Part shown: in pieces, positions 43,452 through 52,583 of the stretch
Position numbering within the stretch: the first letter of the stretch is position 1
Layout of the letters: every line of letters starts with the position of its first letter
Assembly (NCBI RefSeq): GCF_000420085.1
Contig: NZ_ATUG01000003.1
Location: forward strand, 1,116,001-1,180,000
Direction of reading: 5' to 3'
Source of the DNA: Desulfospira joergensenii DSM 10085
GTDB lineage: Bacteria > Desulfobacterota > Desulfobacteria > Desulfobacterales > Desulfobacteraceae
DNA length: 64,000 nt
Notes under the pieces: generated by a model
What the model was told of the DNA's origin: nothing
The model's input: only the letters and a program-made list of their open reading frames with translations
Databases searched by the model: none
Made by a program: the position numbers and the translations under genes

Positions 43452-44594
43452 TTAAAGATATTTCAATTTCTGGTAGGGTTCCTCGGTTACCTTGTTCCAT
43501 GCATAAATATTCTTCTGGAATTCGAGAAAGGAATCATAGACTTTCCGGCTCATGGGATCTGAGGCGGCAACTTCCTCCAGCACCTCATGGGCCAGCTTCT
43601 TGAGTTCCTTCAACACCTCTTCCGGGAATTGTTTGAGCTGAACCTTGTGCTCGTTGATCAGAGTTTTCAATGCATCGTTGTTCTTTGCCTCGAACTCGGA
43701 CAGCATCCACATATTGCTTTTATAGGTAGCCGCTTCAACAATGGCTTTGAGATCGTCCGGCAGTTCGTTCCAGGCATTGAGATTGACCATGCACTCAAGG
43801 GCGGTGCCGCACTCATGCCACCCGGGATAGTAATAATATTTGGCTGCCTTGTAAAACCCCATCTTGAGATCATGATAAGGTCCCACCCATTCGGTGGCGT
43901 CGATCACCCCCCTGTCCAGGTTGGTGTAGATCTCGCCTCCGGCAACCAGAACCGCATTGCCTCCGGCTTTGGCCAGCACCTTGCCGCCCAGGCCCGGGAT
44001 TCTCATCTTAAGGCCCTTAAGATCGTCCATGGAATTGATTTCCTTGTTGAACCATCCGCCCATCTGAACCCCGGTGTTCCCGGCGACAAAAGGTTTCATA
44101 TTGAATTTCGCATAGAGTTCTTCCCAGAGTTCCATTCCGCCGCCGGACAAAAGCCAGGCATTGATGGACTGGGCATTGAATCCGAATGGAACCGCAGCAA
44201 AGAACTGGGCGGCAGGAGATTTACCGGCCCAGTAATAGGCCGCGCCATGGCCCATCTCAACGGTTCCCTGGCTCACGGCATCGAAAACACCCAGGGGCGG
44301 AACCAGTTCACCGCCGCCGTAAACATCGATCTTCAGCCTGCCGTTGCTCATCTCATCCACCCATTTGGCGATATTGTCCGCACTTTCGCCCAGCATGGGG
44401 AAATGGGGGGGCCAGGTGGTAGCCATTTTCCAGGTATAGGTTTTTGCCTTGGGGGTTTCCTTAACAGCTTCCTTTGACTCTTCCTGTTTCTGGCCTTTGC
44501 AGGAACTTAAGACACCGGCAAGGCCCGCCGTACCGAGGGCTGCCGCGCCTACTCCAACATTCTTGATAAAATCACGCCGTTTGTTGTCTTCCAT
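43452..44594 (-). CDS. dctP: TRAP substrate-binding protein (DctP family), Tat lipoprotein
   Basis: The 380-residue protein starts with a twin-arginine signal (KRRDFIKNVGVGAAAL) and a lipobox ending in Cys32 (VLSSC), so it is probably exported folded and lipid-anchored. The body has TWKMATTWPPHFPMLGESAD, a GGELVPPLGVFDAVSQGTVE strand, a KGLKMRIPGLGG segment and WVGPYHDLKMGFYKAAKYYY. These are features of the DctP family that binds larger carboxylates such as mannonate or 2-oxo acids. It is convergent with dctQM rather than in the same operon, which is less common. Confidence 0.92.
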   Translation of the reverse strand: MEDNKRRDFIKNVGVGAAALGTAGLAGVLSSCKGQKQEESKEAVKETPKAKTYTWKMATTWPPHFPMLGESADNIAKWVDEMSNGRLKIDVYGGGELVPPLGVFDAVSQGTVEMGHGAAYYWAGKSPAAQFFAAVPFGFNAQSINAWLLSGGGMELWEELYAKFNMKPFVAGNTGVQMGGWFNKEINSMDDLKGLKMRIPGLGGKVLAKAGGNAVLVAGGEIYTNLDRGVIDATEWVGPYHDLKMGFYKAAKYYYYPGWHECGTALECMVNLNAWNELPDDLKAIVEAATYKSNMWMLSEFEAKNNDALKTLINEHKVQLKQFPEEVLKELKKLAHEVLEEVAASDPMSRKVYDSFLEFQKNIYAWNKVTEEPYQKLKYL

Positions 44595-44784
44595 GCAGAA
44601 TCTCCTTTTTGTAATGATTTACTATAAACCCTTTCCCTTAGTCAGCAAATATAGGACAAACCTTAACCGCTTATGACTCAATTACCAAAAATGAAGATTA
44701 TCGAATTACTTAGTCTGGTTTTATGCTCAAACCAGTGATCAAGTCAAGACATAATCCATGAATTCAAAAGGGTGAGGTGTGAAA

Positions 44785-45681
44785 TCAACTGGAAGCGGAG
44801 AGAATCAGGCCGGCCAGGATCAAAACGCCCCCAACGGCATGGAACAGGGATATCCGTTCCCCAAGGACAAAATATGCAATAATCGAAGTGGACAGGGGAA
44901 CCAGGTAGATAAACACAGAAGCCAGGGACGCGCCCAGGGCCCTTACCCCGGAATTCCAGAGCAGGTAGGAAAGAATCGACGGGCAGATCCCCAGAAAGAC
45001 AAAGATCCAGAAAACTTTTCCGTCAGCGGAAAAGCCCCCGTAGACGGCGTATTCCCAGAGGTAAAAGGGAAGGATGAACGGGGTCCCCAAAAGAATGATG
45101 ACAAGCAGAAAAGAAACCGGTGAAATGGGAATCGGTCTTTTTTTAAGCATCACCGAGTAAAGGGCCCAGGAGGATATGGCCACCAGGATCATCAGATCCC
45201 CGGGATTGAGTTCCAGCCGGGACAGGACCTGCCAGGAGCCCTGACTGATAATGATGACCACACCGGCCATGGAAACGAGGATGCCCAGGGCATTGAAAAG
45301 TCCGGGGGCTTCCCGGTTGATGGCCCAGGCAAATCCCAGGGTCAGGGCGGGCATGGCCGCCACCATGAGGGAGATATTTGTGGCCGTGGTAAAATTGGCC
45401 CCCACATAGACCAGGGAATTGTAAACGGCCACGCTGGGGATGGACAATAAAAAAAGGAATCCCTTGTTTTCAAGGATGACCGGCATATCTTTTTTGAGAT
45501 TTTTCAATGCAAAGGGGGTCAGAAAAACAAGGGCCGATACCCACCTGAAAAAGGATACGGCCATGGGCCGGACCTCCAGGGTGATCCCCCTGGCAATCAC
45601 GTTGTTGACGCCCCAGAAAAACACCGCCAGGGCCAGGCCGCATCCCGCCGTCACCCGTATGCCGGCCCATTGTTTTTTCAT
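44785..45681 (-). CDS. EamA/DMT-family transporter
   Basis: The 298-residue protein has ten membrane helices in two EamA halves (for example FFWGVNNVIARGITLEVRPM and LVYVGANFTTATNISLMVAA, then VLGERISLFHAVGGVLILAG). Such carriers export amino acids or metabolites. Its ATG overlaps the mqnA stop by 4 nt, making it the last gene of the long menaquinone-containing operon. Whether it moves a futalosine-pathway intermediate is only a guess from position. Confidence 0.88.
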   Translation of the reverse strand: MKKQWAGIRVTAGCGLALAVFFWGVNNVIARGITLEVRPMAVSFFRWVSALVFLTPFALKNLKKDMPVILENKGFLFLLSIPSVAVYNSLVYVGANFTTATNISLMVAAMPALTLGFAWAINREAPGLFNALGILVSMAGVVIIISQGSWQVLSRLELNPGDLMILVAISSWALYSVMLKKRPIPISPVSFLLVIILLGTPFILPFYLWEYAVYGGFSADGKVFWIFVFLGICPSILSYLLWNSGVRALGASLASVFIYLVPLSTSIIAYFVLGERISLFHAVGGVLILAGLILSASS

Positions 45682-46508
45682 TGGAAAAATTCCACCCTTG
45701 CCGGTTGACGTAAAATTCCATGTTCATAAAGCAGACCAAAAAATTTCTTCATTCCCTCTATCTTGGGGCGGTCCAGATCGCAGTGAAGCAGATGATAGTA
45801 ATTTTCCAGCATGGCCCTTGAAAGGCCCAGTTTACTGCAGCCCCTGTCCACGACTTCGTCTATATGCTCGTACCCCTGTTCCCTTGAACGGCAAAGGATT
45901 TCCACGGCCTGTTTTACCCGGTCCGGATGTTCCCGGGCAAAGGATCTCCTTACCGCCCATACGGCAAAAACAAAGGGAAGTCCGGTCATTTCAAACCAGG
46001 ACTGCCCAAGGTCGATCTTCTGTGAAAACCTGTCTTCCCATGGCTGGGTCAGGGCCGCGTCGCCGATGACCATGACCGCCTCCACGTCTTCCGGGATTCT
46101 GTTGATATCGTTGGTCGGTCCCACCATCAGTTCCGGCTCTATCCTTTTCATGGCAAAGATCATCTTGAGCAGGGAGGCCCCGGTGGCCGATTCCCTGGAA
46201 AAGAGGACCTTTTTTCCTGTAAGCTCTTCCAGGGAAGAATTGGATGCACAGATCACGCTCATCACCTCCCGGTGGCTGGAGATGGAAAAATCCGGAATCA
46301 AGAGAAGATCTTCCGTGTTCATGCCGTAAAAGGCTGCGGAGATGGGACTGATATCCACCTCACCCGTCCGGATCTGATGGTTCAGGGCAGCCGGCACATC
46401 GGTGACCAGGGTGAGCCAGTCCGGGGCCAGGCCCCGGTCAAGACCGTAATATACCGGGGAGGCGTTGATATAGCTGATTCTCCCCATTCTTAGTTTATCA
46501 GAATTCAT
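45678..46508 (-). CDS. mqnA: Chorismate dehydratase, menaquinone (futalosine) pathway
   Basis: MqnA converts chorismate to 3-enolpyruvylbenzoate. The 276-residue protein begins MNSDKLRMGRISYINASPVY and has ALNHQIRTGEVDISPISAAF, VLFSRESATGASLLKMIFAM and GDAALTQPWEDRF, the features of the family. It overlaps the deaminase gene by 11 nt and the EamA gene by 4 nt. The product would be used by MqnE, encoded in the same operon. Confidence 0.95.
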   Translation of the reverse strand: MNSDKLRMGRISYINASPVYYGLDRGLAPDWLTLVTDVPAALNHQIRTGEVDISPISAAFYGMNTEDLLLIPDFSISSHREVMSVICASNSSLEELTGKKVLFSRESATGASLLKMIFAMKRIEPELMVGPTNDINRIPEDVEAVMVIGDAALTQPWEDRFSQKIDLGQSWFEMTGLPFVFAVWAVRRSFAREHPDRVKQAVEILCRSREQGYEHIDEVVDRGCSKLGLSRAMLENYYHLLHCDLDRPKIEGMKKFFGLLYEHGILRQPARVEFFQ

Positions 46509-47688
46509 TGGATGTCAATCTTTCCCTTAATTCGTATTTATCCCGGGCCTCAAGGTCTACATAGATAAAAGCGGCCTGCTTTCCCCGCTCAAGGGTGCCG
46601 CTGAATCCTTCGCACCCCAGGGCCCTGGCCCCGTTGATGGTGGCCATGGCCAGAAGATCCCGGGGTAAAGTCCCGGGGAAATGTTTTTTTACAAATTCCA
46701 TCTCATCAAAAATCCCCAGGGAATCGCAGGAGGCCAGGCTGTCCGTGCCCAGGGCCGGTGCCAGGTTTTTGGCCAGCATGGTTTCGATGTCCGGCAGCCT
46801 CCCATGCAGGTTCAAATTGCTCCGGGGGCAGATGCAGGCATGGGCTCCGGATCGGGCCAGGATGTCCAGATCCCGGGTTTCCAGCCGGATCAGGTGAACG
46901 CAGAGGGTCCAAGGATCCAGCAAGCCCAGGTCATCCAGGTATTGAACCGGGCTTTTTGATCCCAGGGGCCATGAACGGGTATCAATCCCCCGGCTTTCCA
47001 GAAAGGCTTTCCACTCCCCTGCCCCTCCCCGGATAAACCGGAATTCTTCTTCGGATTCGGCCACATGGATGGAAAAGGGAAGGCCTGAATCCCGGGCAGC
47101 CTTTTTCAGGTCCTGAAGCAGGTCCGGGGCCGTGGTGTGGGGGCTGTGTCCGGCAACGGAAAAGGAGAGTCTTTCCCGGTTTTCAAGTTCGGATTCCATG
47201 GGGGCGGTCCCCAGGAATTCATGGAACCAGACCCCGCCAAGGAGGCTCTTTTCCAGAAGTTCCCGGGTGATGCCCAGGGTGGAAATTTCCCCCACAAGGC
47301 CGATCCCCAGGGATTCCATCTCCCTGACCGCTTTGGCAGCACCGGCTGCAAGACCTGCCGGCCCCAGGGCCTCCCTTTCCTTGAGCAGGGCCCGGACCCA
47401 GGGCTGAAACCCACGGCCCAGTGGCAGACGGTTCTTCAGGGCCGACAATTCCAAATGAAGGTGGGTATTGACCAGGACCGGCATGAGTACCCCGGATCCA
47501 TGGTCCGTGACCGGTTCTCTCCCCGAACCCTGCCCGGCCGGACCTGTTTTAAGGATTTTCCCTCCGGCCGTTTCAACCTGGCCGTTTTCAATCACCCGGT
47601 CCGGGTCAACCAGAATCCATTTGGCCCTGTGGATCTTGGGAGCTCCGGTCTCCCGGATCATGGCAATGGAGGATTGTTTTTTTTTCAT
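46498..47688 (-). CDS. Aminofutalosine deaminase (amidohydrolase)
   Basis: The 396-residue amidohydrolase has VNTHLHLELSAL, VAGHSPHTTAPDLL, FSIHVAESEEEF, CPRSNLNLHG and GTDSLASCDSLGIFDEM, the metal ligands and catalytic residues of cytosolic deaminases. It sits between mqnC and mqnA with overlaps of 4 and 11 nt. In this setting it most likely converts 6-amino-6-deoxyfutalosine to futalosine or hydrolyses a related intermediate. The sequence alone does not separate these. Confidence 0.85.
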   Translation of the reverse strand: MKKKQSSIAMIRETGAPKIHRAKWILVDPDRVIENGQVETAGGKILKTGPAGQGSGREPVTDHGSGVLMPVLVNTHLHLELSALKNRLPLGRGFQPWVRALLKEREALGPAGLAAGAAKAVREMESLGIGLVGEISTLGITRELLEKSLLGGVWFHEFLGTAPMESELENRERLSFSVAGHSPHTTAPDLLQDLKKAARDSGLPFSIHVAESEEEFRFIRGGAGEWKAFLESRGIDTRSWPLGSKSPVQYLDDLGLLDPWTLCVHLIRLETRDLDILARSGAHACICPRSNLNLHGRLPDIETMLAKNLAPALGTDSLASCDSLGIFDEMEFVKKHFPGTLPRDLLAMATINGARALGCEGFSGTLERGKQAAFIYVDLEARDKYELRERLTSNEF

Positions 47689-48746
47689 ACCCGGTTGTAA
47701 TAACAGTCCCGCTGCCGGGGCTCAAACCCGGCCGTTGAGATCAAGCGTTTGAGTTCGGACTCCGGCAGCATGAAATCCACCCCGGCCGAGGCCACCACGT
47801 TTTCCTCGATCATGGTGGACCCCATGTCATTGGCCCCGAAAAAGAGTGCGGTCTGGGCGATCTTGTCTCCCTGGGTCACCCAGGAAGCCTGGACATTGTC
47901 GATGTTGTCCAGAAAGATCCTGGCCAGGGCCAGTACCTTCAGATATTCGGCACTGGTTTTCTTTTTCACGGTAATCTTTGTATTGCCCGGCTGAAAGGTC
48001 CAGGGAATGAAGGCGGTAAAGCCGCCTGTTTCATCCTGGAGATTCCGGATCCTGTCCATGTGCTCGACGATATGACGGTCCTTTTCCAGATGGCCGAACA
48101 TCATGGTGGCCGAAGATCTCATCCCCAGGTTGTGGGCCCTGCGCATGACATCCAGCCAGGCGTCGGACATGCACTTGTTGGGGGAGACCTTTTTTCTGAC
48201 CTCGTCGCAGAGGATCTCGGCCCCGCCGCCGGGGATGGAGGCAAGCCCGGCTTTCTGAAGGGTCTGGAGGGTCTCTGTAACGCTGAGATTGGATTTTCCT
48301 GCAAGAAAGTCGATCTCCGGGGGGGAGAATCCATGGATATGGATATCAAAATTATCCCGGATAAACTCCAGCATATCCACATAAAAATCAAGCTCAAGAT
48401 CCGGATGCATGCCCCCCTGGAGCAGAATCTGGGTGCCTCCCAGGTCAAGGGTCTCCTGGATCTTATCTGCCAGCTCCTGTCTGGACAGGACATAGCCCGG
48501 ACTTTGGAGGCCGGGGGTCTCGTAAAAGGCGCAGAACCGACATCCGGACATGCAGATATTGGTGTAATTGATGTTTCTGTCAACCACATAGGTGACCCGT
48601 TTTTCAGGATGGAGATCAAACCTACGCTGGTTGGCCAGACTTCCCAGGGTGAGCAGATCTGCTTCCTTAAACAGGATCAGGGCCTGGTCCGGGGAAATCC
48701 GCTTATTTTCCTGCACAGATGTAACAATGGTGTGAAAAGAATTCAT
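47685..48746 (-). CDS. mqnC: Dehypoxanthine futalosine cyclase (radical SAM)
   Basis: The 353-residue protein has the radical SAM cluster CMSGCRFCAFYET and the MqnC-specific LLQGGMHPDLELDFYVDMLE, plus FSPPEIDFLAGKSNLSVTET and IPGGGAEILCDEVR. It cyclises dehypoxanthine futalosine. The gene lies 11 nt after mqnE and overlaps the deaminase gene. No mqnB or mqnD is in the window. Confidence 0.95.
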   Translation of the reverse strand: MNSFHTIVTSVQENKRISPDQALILFKEADLLTLGSLANQRRFDLHPEKRVTYVVDRNINYTNICMSGCRFCAFYETPGLQSPGYVLSRQELADKIQETLDLGGTQILLQGGMHPDLELDFYVDMLEFIRDNFDIHIHGFSPPEIDFLAGKSNLSVTETLQTLQKAGLASIPGGGAEILCDEVRKKVSPNKCMSDAWLDVMRRAHNLGMRSSATMMFGHLEKDRHIVEHMDRIRNLQDETGGFTAFIPWTFQPGNTKITVKKKTSAEYLKVLALARIFLDNIDNVQASWVTQGDKIAQTALFFGANDMGSTMIEENVVASAGVDFMLPESELKRLISTAGFEPRQRDCYYNRV

Positions 48747-48757
48747 AATCTATATCT

Positions 48758-49849
48758 TTACGCGGTGACGGGGTTATAAAAGGAATCCCTCCGGACCGGT
48801 TCAAAACCGGATGCCCGGATCATATCTTCCATCTGACCCCGGGTCAGGCCCTTGGCCGATTTTGCTCCGGCCGTATGGGTAATCCGTTCCTCTATGATGG
48901 TACCGTCCAGATCGTCGGCCCCGAAATTGAGGGCCACCTGGGCCAGGGATTCTCCGATCATGACCCAGTAAGCCTTGATATGGTCAAAGTTGTCCAGGAT
49001 CAGCCGGGCAGCGGCAATGTTTTTCAGGTCGTCCACGGCTGTGGTGGGCGGCAGATGGGATAGTTCCGTGTTCCGGGAGTGGAATGCAAGGGGGATAAAA
49101 GCGGAAAACCCCCGGGTCTCGTCCTGGATCTCTCTCAGGGTCATCAGATGCTCAACCCTTTCCTCCAGGGTTTCAATATGGCCGTAAAGCATGGTGGCAT
49201 TGGTGGTGATTCCGGCTTCATGGACCTTTTTCACGATTTCGACCCAGCGTTGGTGTCCGATTTTCCTGGGAAAAAGCTCGTCATGGACCCTGGAGTTGAG
49301 GACCTCTGCCCCGCCGCCGGGCATCATGTCCAGGCCGGCCGTTTTCAGGGCAAGGATGGTCTGATCCAGGGAGAGCCCGGAAATTTCGGCAAGATAGTCG
49401 ATTTCCACACAGGTAAAGGCTTTGACCGCGGCCGATGGGCGGACCTTTTTGATGACCTTTAACAGATCAATGAAATAGTCAAACCCCAGGGTCTCATTGA
49501 GCCCGCCGACCACATGAAGTTCGTCCATTGGCTCGTCAATCCGCTCCAGAAGTCTTTTTTCGATTTCTTGGATGGACCAGATATAGGCGCCCTCTTCCCC
49601 TTTGTCCTTGGCATAGGCGCAGAACCGGCACCTGTTTTTACAGATATTGGTATAGTTTAAATGCTGGTTGACCACATAATAGGCTTTTTTCCCATGCCTG
49701 GCCTTTCTCACATAATCTGCGATCCGGCCCAGTCCCATGAGGTCCCGGGTATTATAAATACAAATCCCGTCCTCCTTGGAAAGACGGGAACCCTGGCGGA
49801 CCTTGGCAAAAACCGGCTCAAGATCCGCATCCAGAAATTCTATATTCAT
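48758..49849 (-). CDS. mqnE: Aminofutalosine synthase (radical SAM)
   Basis: The 363-residue protein has the cluster motif CKNRCRFCAYAKD and the MqnE-specific HVVGGLNETLGFDYFIDLLK, with MMPGGGAEVLNSRVHDEL. It adds 3-enolpyruvylbenzoate (from MqnA) and AdoMet to form aminofutalosine. Its ATG overlaps the stop of the upstream gene by one base, so the zinc-ribbon protein and MqnE are translationally linked. Confidence 0.95.
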   Translation of the reverse strand: MNIEFLDADLEPVFAKVRQGSRLSKEDGICIYNTRDLMGLGRIADYVRKARHGKKAYYVVNQHLNYTNICKNRCRFCAYAKDKGEEGAYIWSIQEIEKRLLERIDEPMDELHVVGGLNETLGFDYFIDLLKVIKKVRPSAAVKAFTCVEIDYLAEISGLSLDQTILALKTAGLDMMPGGGAEVLNSRVHDELFPRKIGHQRWVEIVKKVHEAGITTNATMLYGHIETLEERVEHLMTLREIQDETRGFSAFIPLAFHSRNTELSHLPPTTAVDDLKNIAAARLILDNFDHIKAYWVMIGESLAQVALNFGADDLDGTIIEERITHTAGAKSAKGLTRGQMEDMIRASGFEPVRRDSFYNPVTA

Positions 49850-51288
49850 TAATGCCTCTTTTTTCTTCTCACTACCCTTTTTTTCTTTTTGGGCTGTTCT
49901 GTTGGAGTCGTCACATTGGTTTTGGGGTCAAGGAGATTGTTCTGGCTGTAAGGGCATGCGGCTCTGGGGCATTTGAGCCCTTTTTCCCCACTGGGAGTGG
50001 TGATCTCCGTTAAAAAGGGATTTTTGCACAGGGGACATTGAAAATGGTAGGGCATGTCCCAGCTGACAAACCGGCAATCCGGCTTTGAACAGGAGTAGTA
50101 GTTCTTGCCCTTTTCCGTTGTCCGGGTCACCACTTCCCCCTGGGAACACAAGGGGCAGACCATGGCCAGATCACTTTCAAACTCGGCGATACGGGATTCA
50201 ATATCATCATCTGCAAGGGATGTATCCTTGCCGGGTCCGGAACCGGCTCCGCCAGACGCGGCCTTGTCCTGTTCCATTTGACGGATCCGCTCCTCTTCCT
50301 GGCGAATCCTTTCCTCCATGGCCCGAAGCTGGGCTTCCTTTTCCGCCATGAGGGCTTCCTTTTCTTCCAGAAGCGCGGCCTTTTCCTTGGCCAGCTTCAG
50401 TTCCGCCTCTTTTTCCTCCAGGGCCTTGAGCTGCTCTGCGGATTTTCTGGCGGACTCTTCCGCCTCTTTTATTTTTTCGTCCTTTTCAACCAGCTGTTTT
50501 GCCAGCTCCGCCGCTTTTCTGGCCTCTTCCTCCTCTTTTCTGGCCGCTTCCTTCTGGGCTTCAATCTCTTCCTTGGTGGGCCCCTTGTCAAAAACATCCT
50601 GGACCCGGACCCGTTCCTTGTATTCATCCGCCCTTCTCCGGCCCTTCATGATCTGGGACAGCCGGTTAAGGTTTTCCTTTTTCAGCTTCTGGGAAATTTC
50701 CCGGGTCTGGACAGGGGCCTTAACCGCTCCCGAAGCCATGTCCGTTGCCAGTTTTTCCGCACGATCCTTTTGAACGGCAACCCCCCGGGTTTTGAGGGAG
50801 GTTTCAAAACTGGCCATGGCAAGGTCCAGGGTTTTGCGCCCCGAGTTCACCTCATCGTTCATCTGAAGAACAAAGGCGATCAGGTTCATCCCCTGCATGC
50901 CCGGAAACATGGAATCCAGAAGTCCGGCCATCATGAATGAGGGCATCTCGGCCTTGAGGTCTTCTGTTTCGGATCTGGAAATGTACCCCTTTTCCACAAG
51001 GGATTCAAAGGACCGGTCAAGGTAATCGTCCTTTTCAAGCCCGATATCCACCAGCTCGTTGATAAAAGATTCCTTTACATACCTTTCCGGCGGGAAGTCG
51101 GAGTACTGCTTGATCTCCCTTTCCCTCTCCACGATAATGGTGATGCAGGAGATGCTGGCAAGATTAAAAGACATCATTGCCGAGTCCGTATCCACATCAA
51201 TAAAGGCGGTTATTTCCCGGGCAAGGATTTCATCCAGTTTTTTTCTGACGTGGGACGCGTCCATTTCATTCTCTTCGGGCATGCCCAT
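49849..51288 (-). CDS. Coiled-coil protein with two C-terminal zinc ribbons (479 aa)
   Basis: Residues about 1-200 are globular and unrecognised (REITAFIDVDTDSAMMSFNL at the start). Residues about 235-345 form a long charged coiled coil rich in Glu, Lys and Ala. Near residue 380-460 two four-cysteine modules appear: CPLCSQGEVVTRTTEKGKNY with SCSKPDC, and CPLCKNPFLTEITTPSGEKG with CPRAAC. They resemble topoisomerase I-type zinc ribbons that bind DNA. The last 30 residues are basic (KKKKRVVRRKKRH). It joins the ParA-like and mqn genes in one operon. A role in binding DNA or a complex is inferred. Confidence 0.7.
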   Translation of the reverse strand: MGMPEENEMDASHVRKKLDEILAREITAFIDVDTDSAMMSFNLASISCITIIVEREREIKQYSDFPPERYVKESFINELVDIGLEKDDYLDRSFESLVEKGYISRSETEDLKAEMPSFMMAGLLDSMFPGMQGMNLIAFVLQMNDEVNSGRKTLDLAMASFETSLKTRGVAVQKDRAEKLATDMASGAVKAPVQTREISQKLKKENLNRLSQIMKGRRRADEYKERVRVQDVFDKGPTKEEIEAQKEAARKEEEEARKAAELAKQLVEKDEKIKEAEESARKSAEQLKALEEKEAELKLAKEKAALLEEKEALMAEKEAQLRAMEERIRQEEERIRQMEQDKAASGGAGSGPGKDTSLADDDIESRIAEFESDLAMVCPLCSQGEVVTRTTEKGKNYYSCSKPDCRFVSWDMPYHFQCPLCKNPFLTEITTPSGEKGLKCPRAACPYSQNNLLDPKTNVTTPTEQPKKKKRVVRRKKRH

Positions 51289-51707
51289 TATTCGTCTCCT
51301 TCATTGATCTCATGGATCATGTCTGCTATGTCCGAGGCCATCTGCTCCACTTTTTCCTTTTTTTCCTGGTCAGGCTCATCCTGAACTTCGGATTCAGAGT
51401 CCGGGTCCGCATCCAAAAGATCTTCTTCATCATCGGAATCTCCCCCCAGGGTCGACATCTCAAGGCATTCTCCCTGGCGGTTGAAAATCAGGGAAAGGGG
51501 GACCTTTATCTCAAAATCAAACCGATAGGCGATCTGGTCATTATGAACGATCAAATCACCGTTTTTATAGTCGACCTCATCCTGGAGGGTGAAGTGATGC
51601 TGTTCAATGAGCATCTTTTCAATGGCTTCCCAGTCAAGTTCCGCATTAATGGTATCAATGAACTCTTTTTCGCTTTCCTTTATGGATTCCGGATTTGTAA
51701 GTTTCAT
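51288..51707 (-). CDS. Acidic hypothetical protein (139 aa)
   Basis: The protein has a short folded N-terminal part (INAELDWEAIEKMLIEQHHF, IAYRFDFEIKVPLSLIFNRQ) and a very acidic C-terminal half (DSDDEEDLLDADPDSESEVQ). Its stop overlaps the start of the coiled-coil zinc-ribbon gene, so the two are coupled. Acidic tails are shared with the divergent FGE-like gene at 52584, which supports a common system. No family is recognised. Confidence 0.65.
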   Translation of the reverse strand: MKLTNPESIKESEKEFIDTINAELDWEAIEKMLIEQHHFTLQDEVDYKNGDLIVHNDQIAYRFDFEIKVPLSLIFNRQGECLEMSTLGGDSDDEEDLLDADPDSESEVQDEPDQEKKEKVEQMASDIADMIHEINEGDE

Positions 51708-51727
51708 GAATCACCTGCTCTAAACCT

Positions 51728-52480
51728 TCAATTAAATGTTGAAACGATTTCCTTTGCAAACTCCAAATAGGCCGATGCGGCAGGAGTTTTTATATTTTTG
51801 AGGGATAGGGGATCTGAGGCTTTTACAACGGCCGGGTCTTCAGGGATCACGGTCCGAAAGATCAAGTCTTTTATCTCCATGAGATTCTGATCTTTAAGAA
51901 AACTTTCAGGTCCTTCTCCTGTCCGGCACCGGTTGAATAAAAACCCCCCGAGTTTCAGGGGAACCTCGTGGGTCTTTCTGACGTAATTGACCAGTTTTAA
52001 CAGACAGGTAAAATCCCACTCGGATTGAATACCCGGGCATACCGGCGAAATCATCCAGTCGGCAGCCGTGAGTGCGGCAACGCTCAGGTATCCCCATGAA
52101 GACGGAGAATCAATGATGATATACTCATAAACCGGATCCACATCTGTCCGGATAAAAATCCGCAGGATCTTTTCATTGGATGTTAATTTTGCCAGTCTCA
52201 ACCCGGTAAAAAAAAGCTCAAACCCGGCCGGAAGGATATCAAGATACCCCAGTCCTGTCCGGGTGACCGTATCCATGAATCCGGCTTTCCCGGAAAGCAG
52301 GGACGCGATATCATGGGTATAGGGTCCTGCCCCGGACCATTCAGTGGCCGCAGCCCTCGGATCACAGTCAATGAGAAGGGTTTTTTTCTCCAACAATGCA
52401 AGGGAAGCCGCCAGATTGACGGCGGTGATACTTTTCCCGATACCTCCCCTTTGACCGGAAATTGTGAAAATGTTACTCAT
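51728..52480 (-). CDS. ParA/MinD-like P-loop ATPase with a variant Walker motif
   Basis: ATG 52480 gives a 250-residue protein opening with MSNIFTISGQRGGIGKSITA. The deviant Walker A motif reads RGGIGKS, with Arg in place of the usual signature Lys. LLIDCDPRAAATEW, EYIIIDSPSSWGYLSVAALTAAD and a late KLGGFLFNRCRTGEG segment fit the ParA/MinD family, which positions DNA or protein assemblies. No ParB is adjacent. It is the first gene of the operon that ends with the menaquinone genes and lies opposite the acidic FGE-like gene. Confidence 0.85.
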   Translation of the reverse strand: MSNIFTISGQRGGIGKSITAVNLAASLALLEKKTLLIDCDPRAAATEWSGAGPYTHDIASLLSGKAGFMDTVTRTGLGYLDILPAGFELFFTGLRLAKLTSNEKILRIFIRTDVDPVYEYIIIDSPSSWGYLSVAALTAADWMISPVCPGIQSEWDFTCLLKLVNYVRKTHEVPLKLGGFLFNRCRTGEGPESFLKDQNLMEIKDLIFRTVIPEDPAVVKASDPLSLKNIKTPAASAYLEFAKEIVSTFN

Positions 52481-52583
52481 AGCCTTTTGGTTGTAACACA
52501 ATTACCGGAAATATCAATCCCAATCCGGGAAATATCCTTTATCCAAAGAGCTTTGGTTGATATTCCCATGGGAATATACGATA

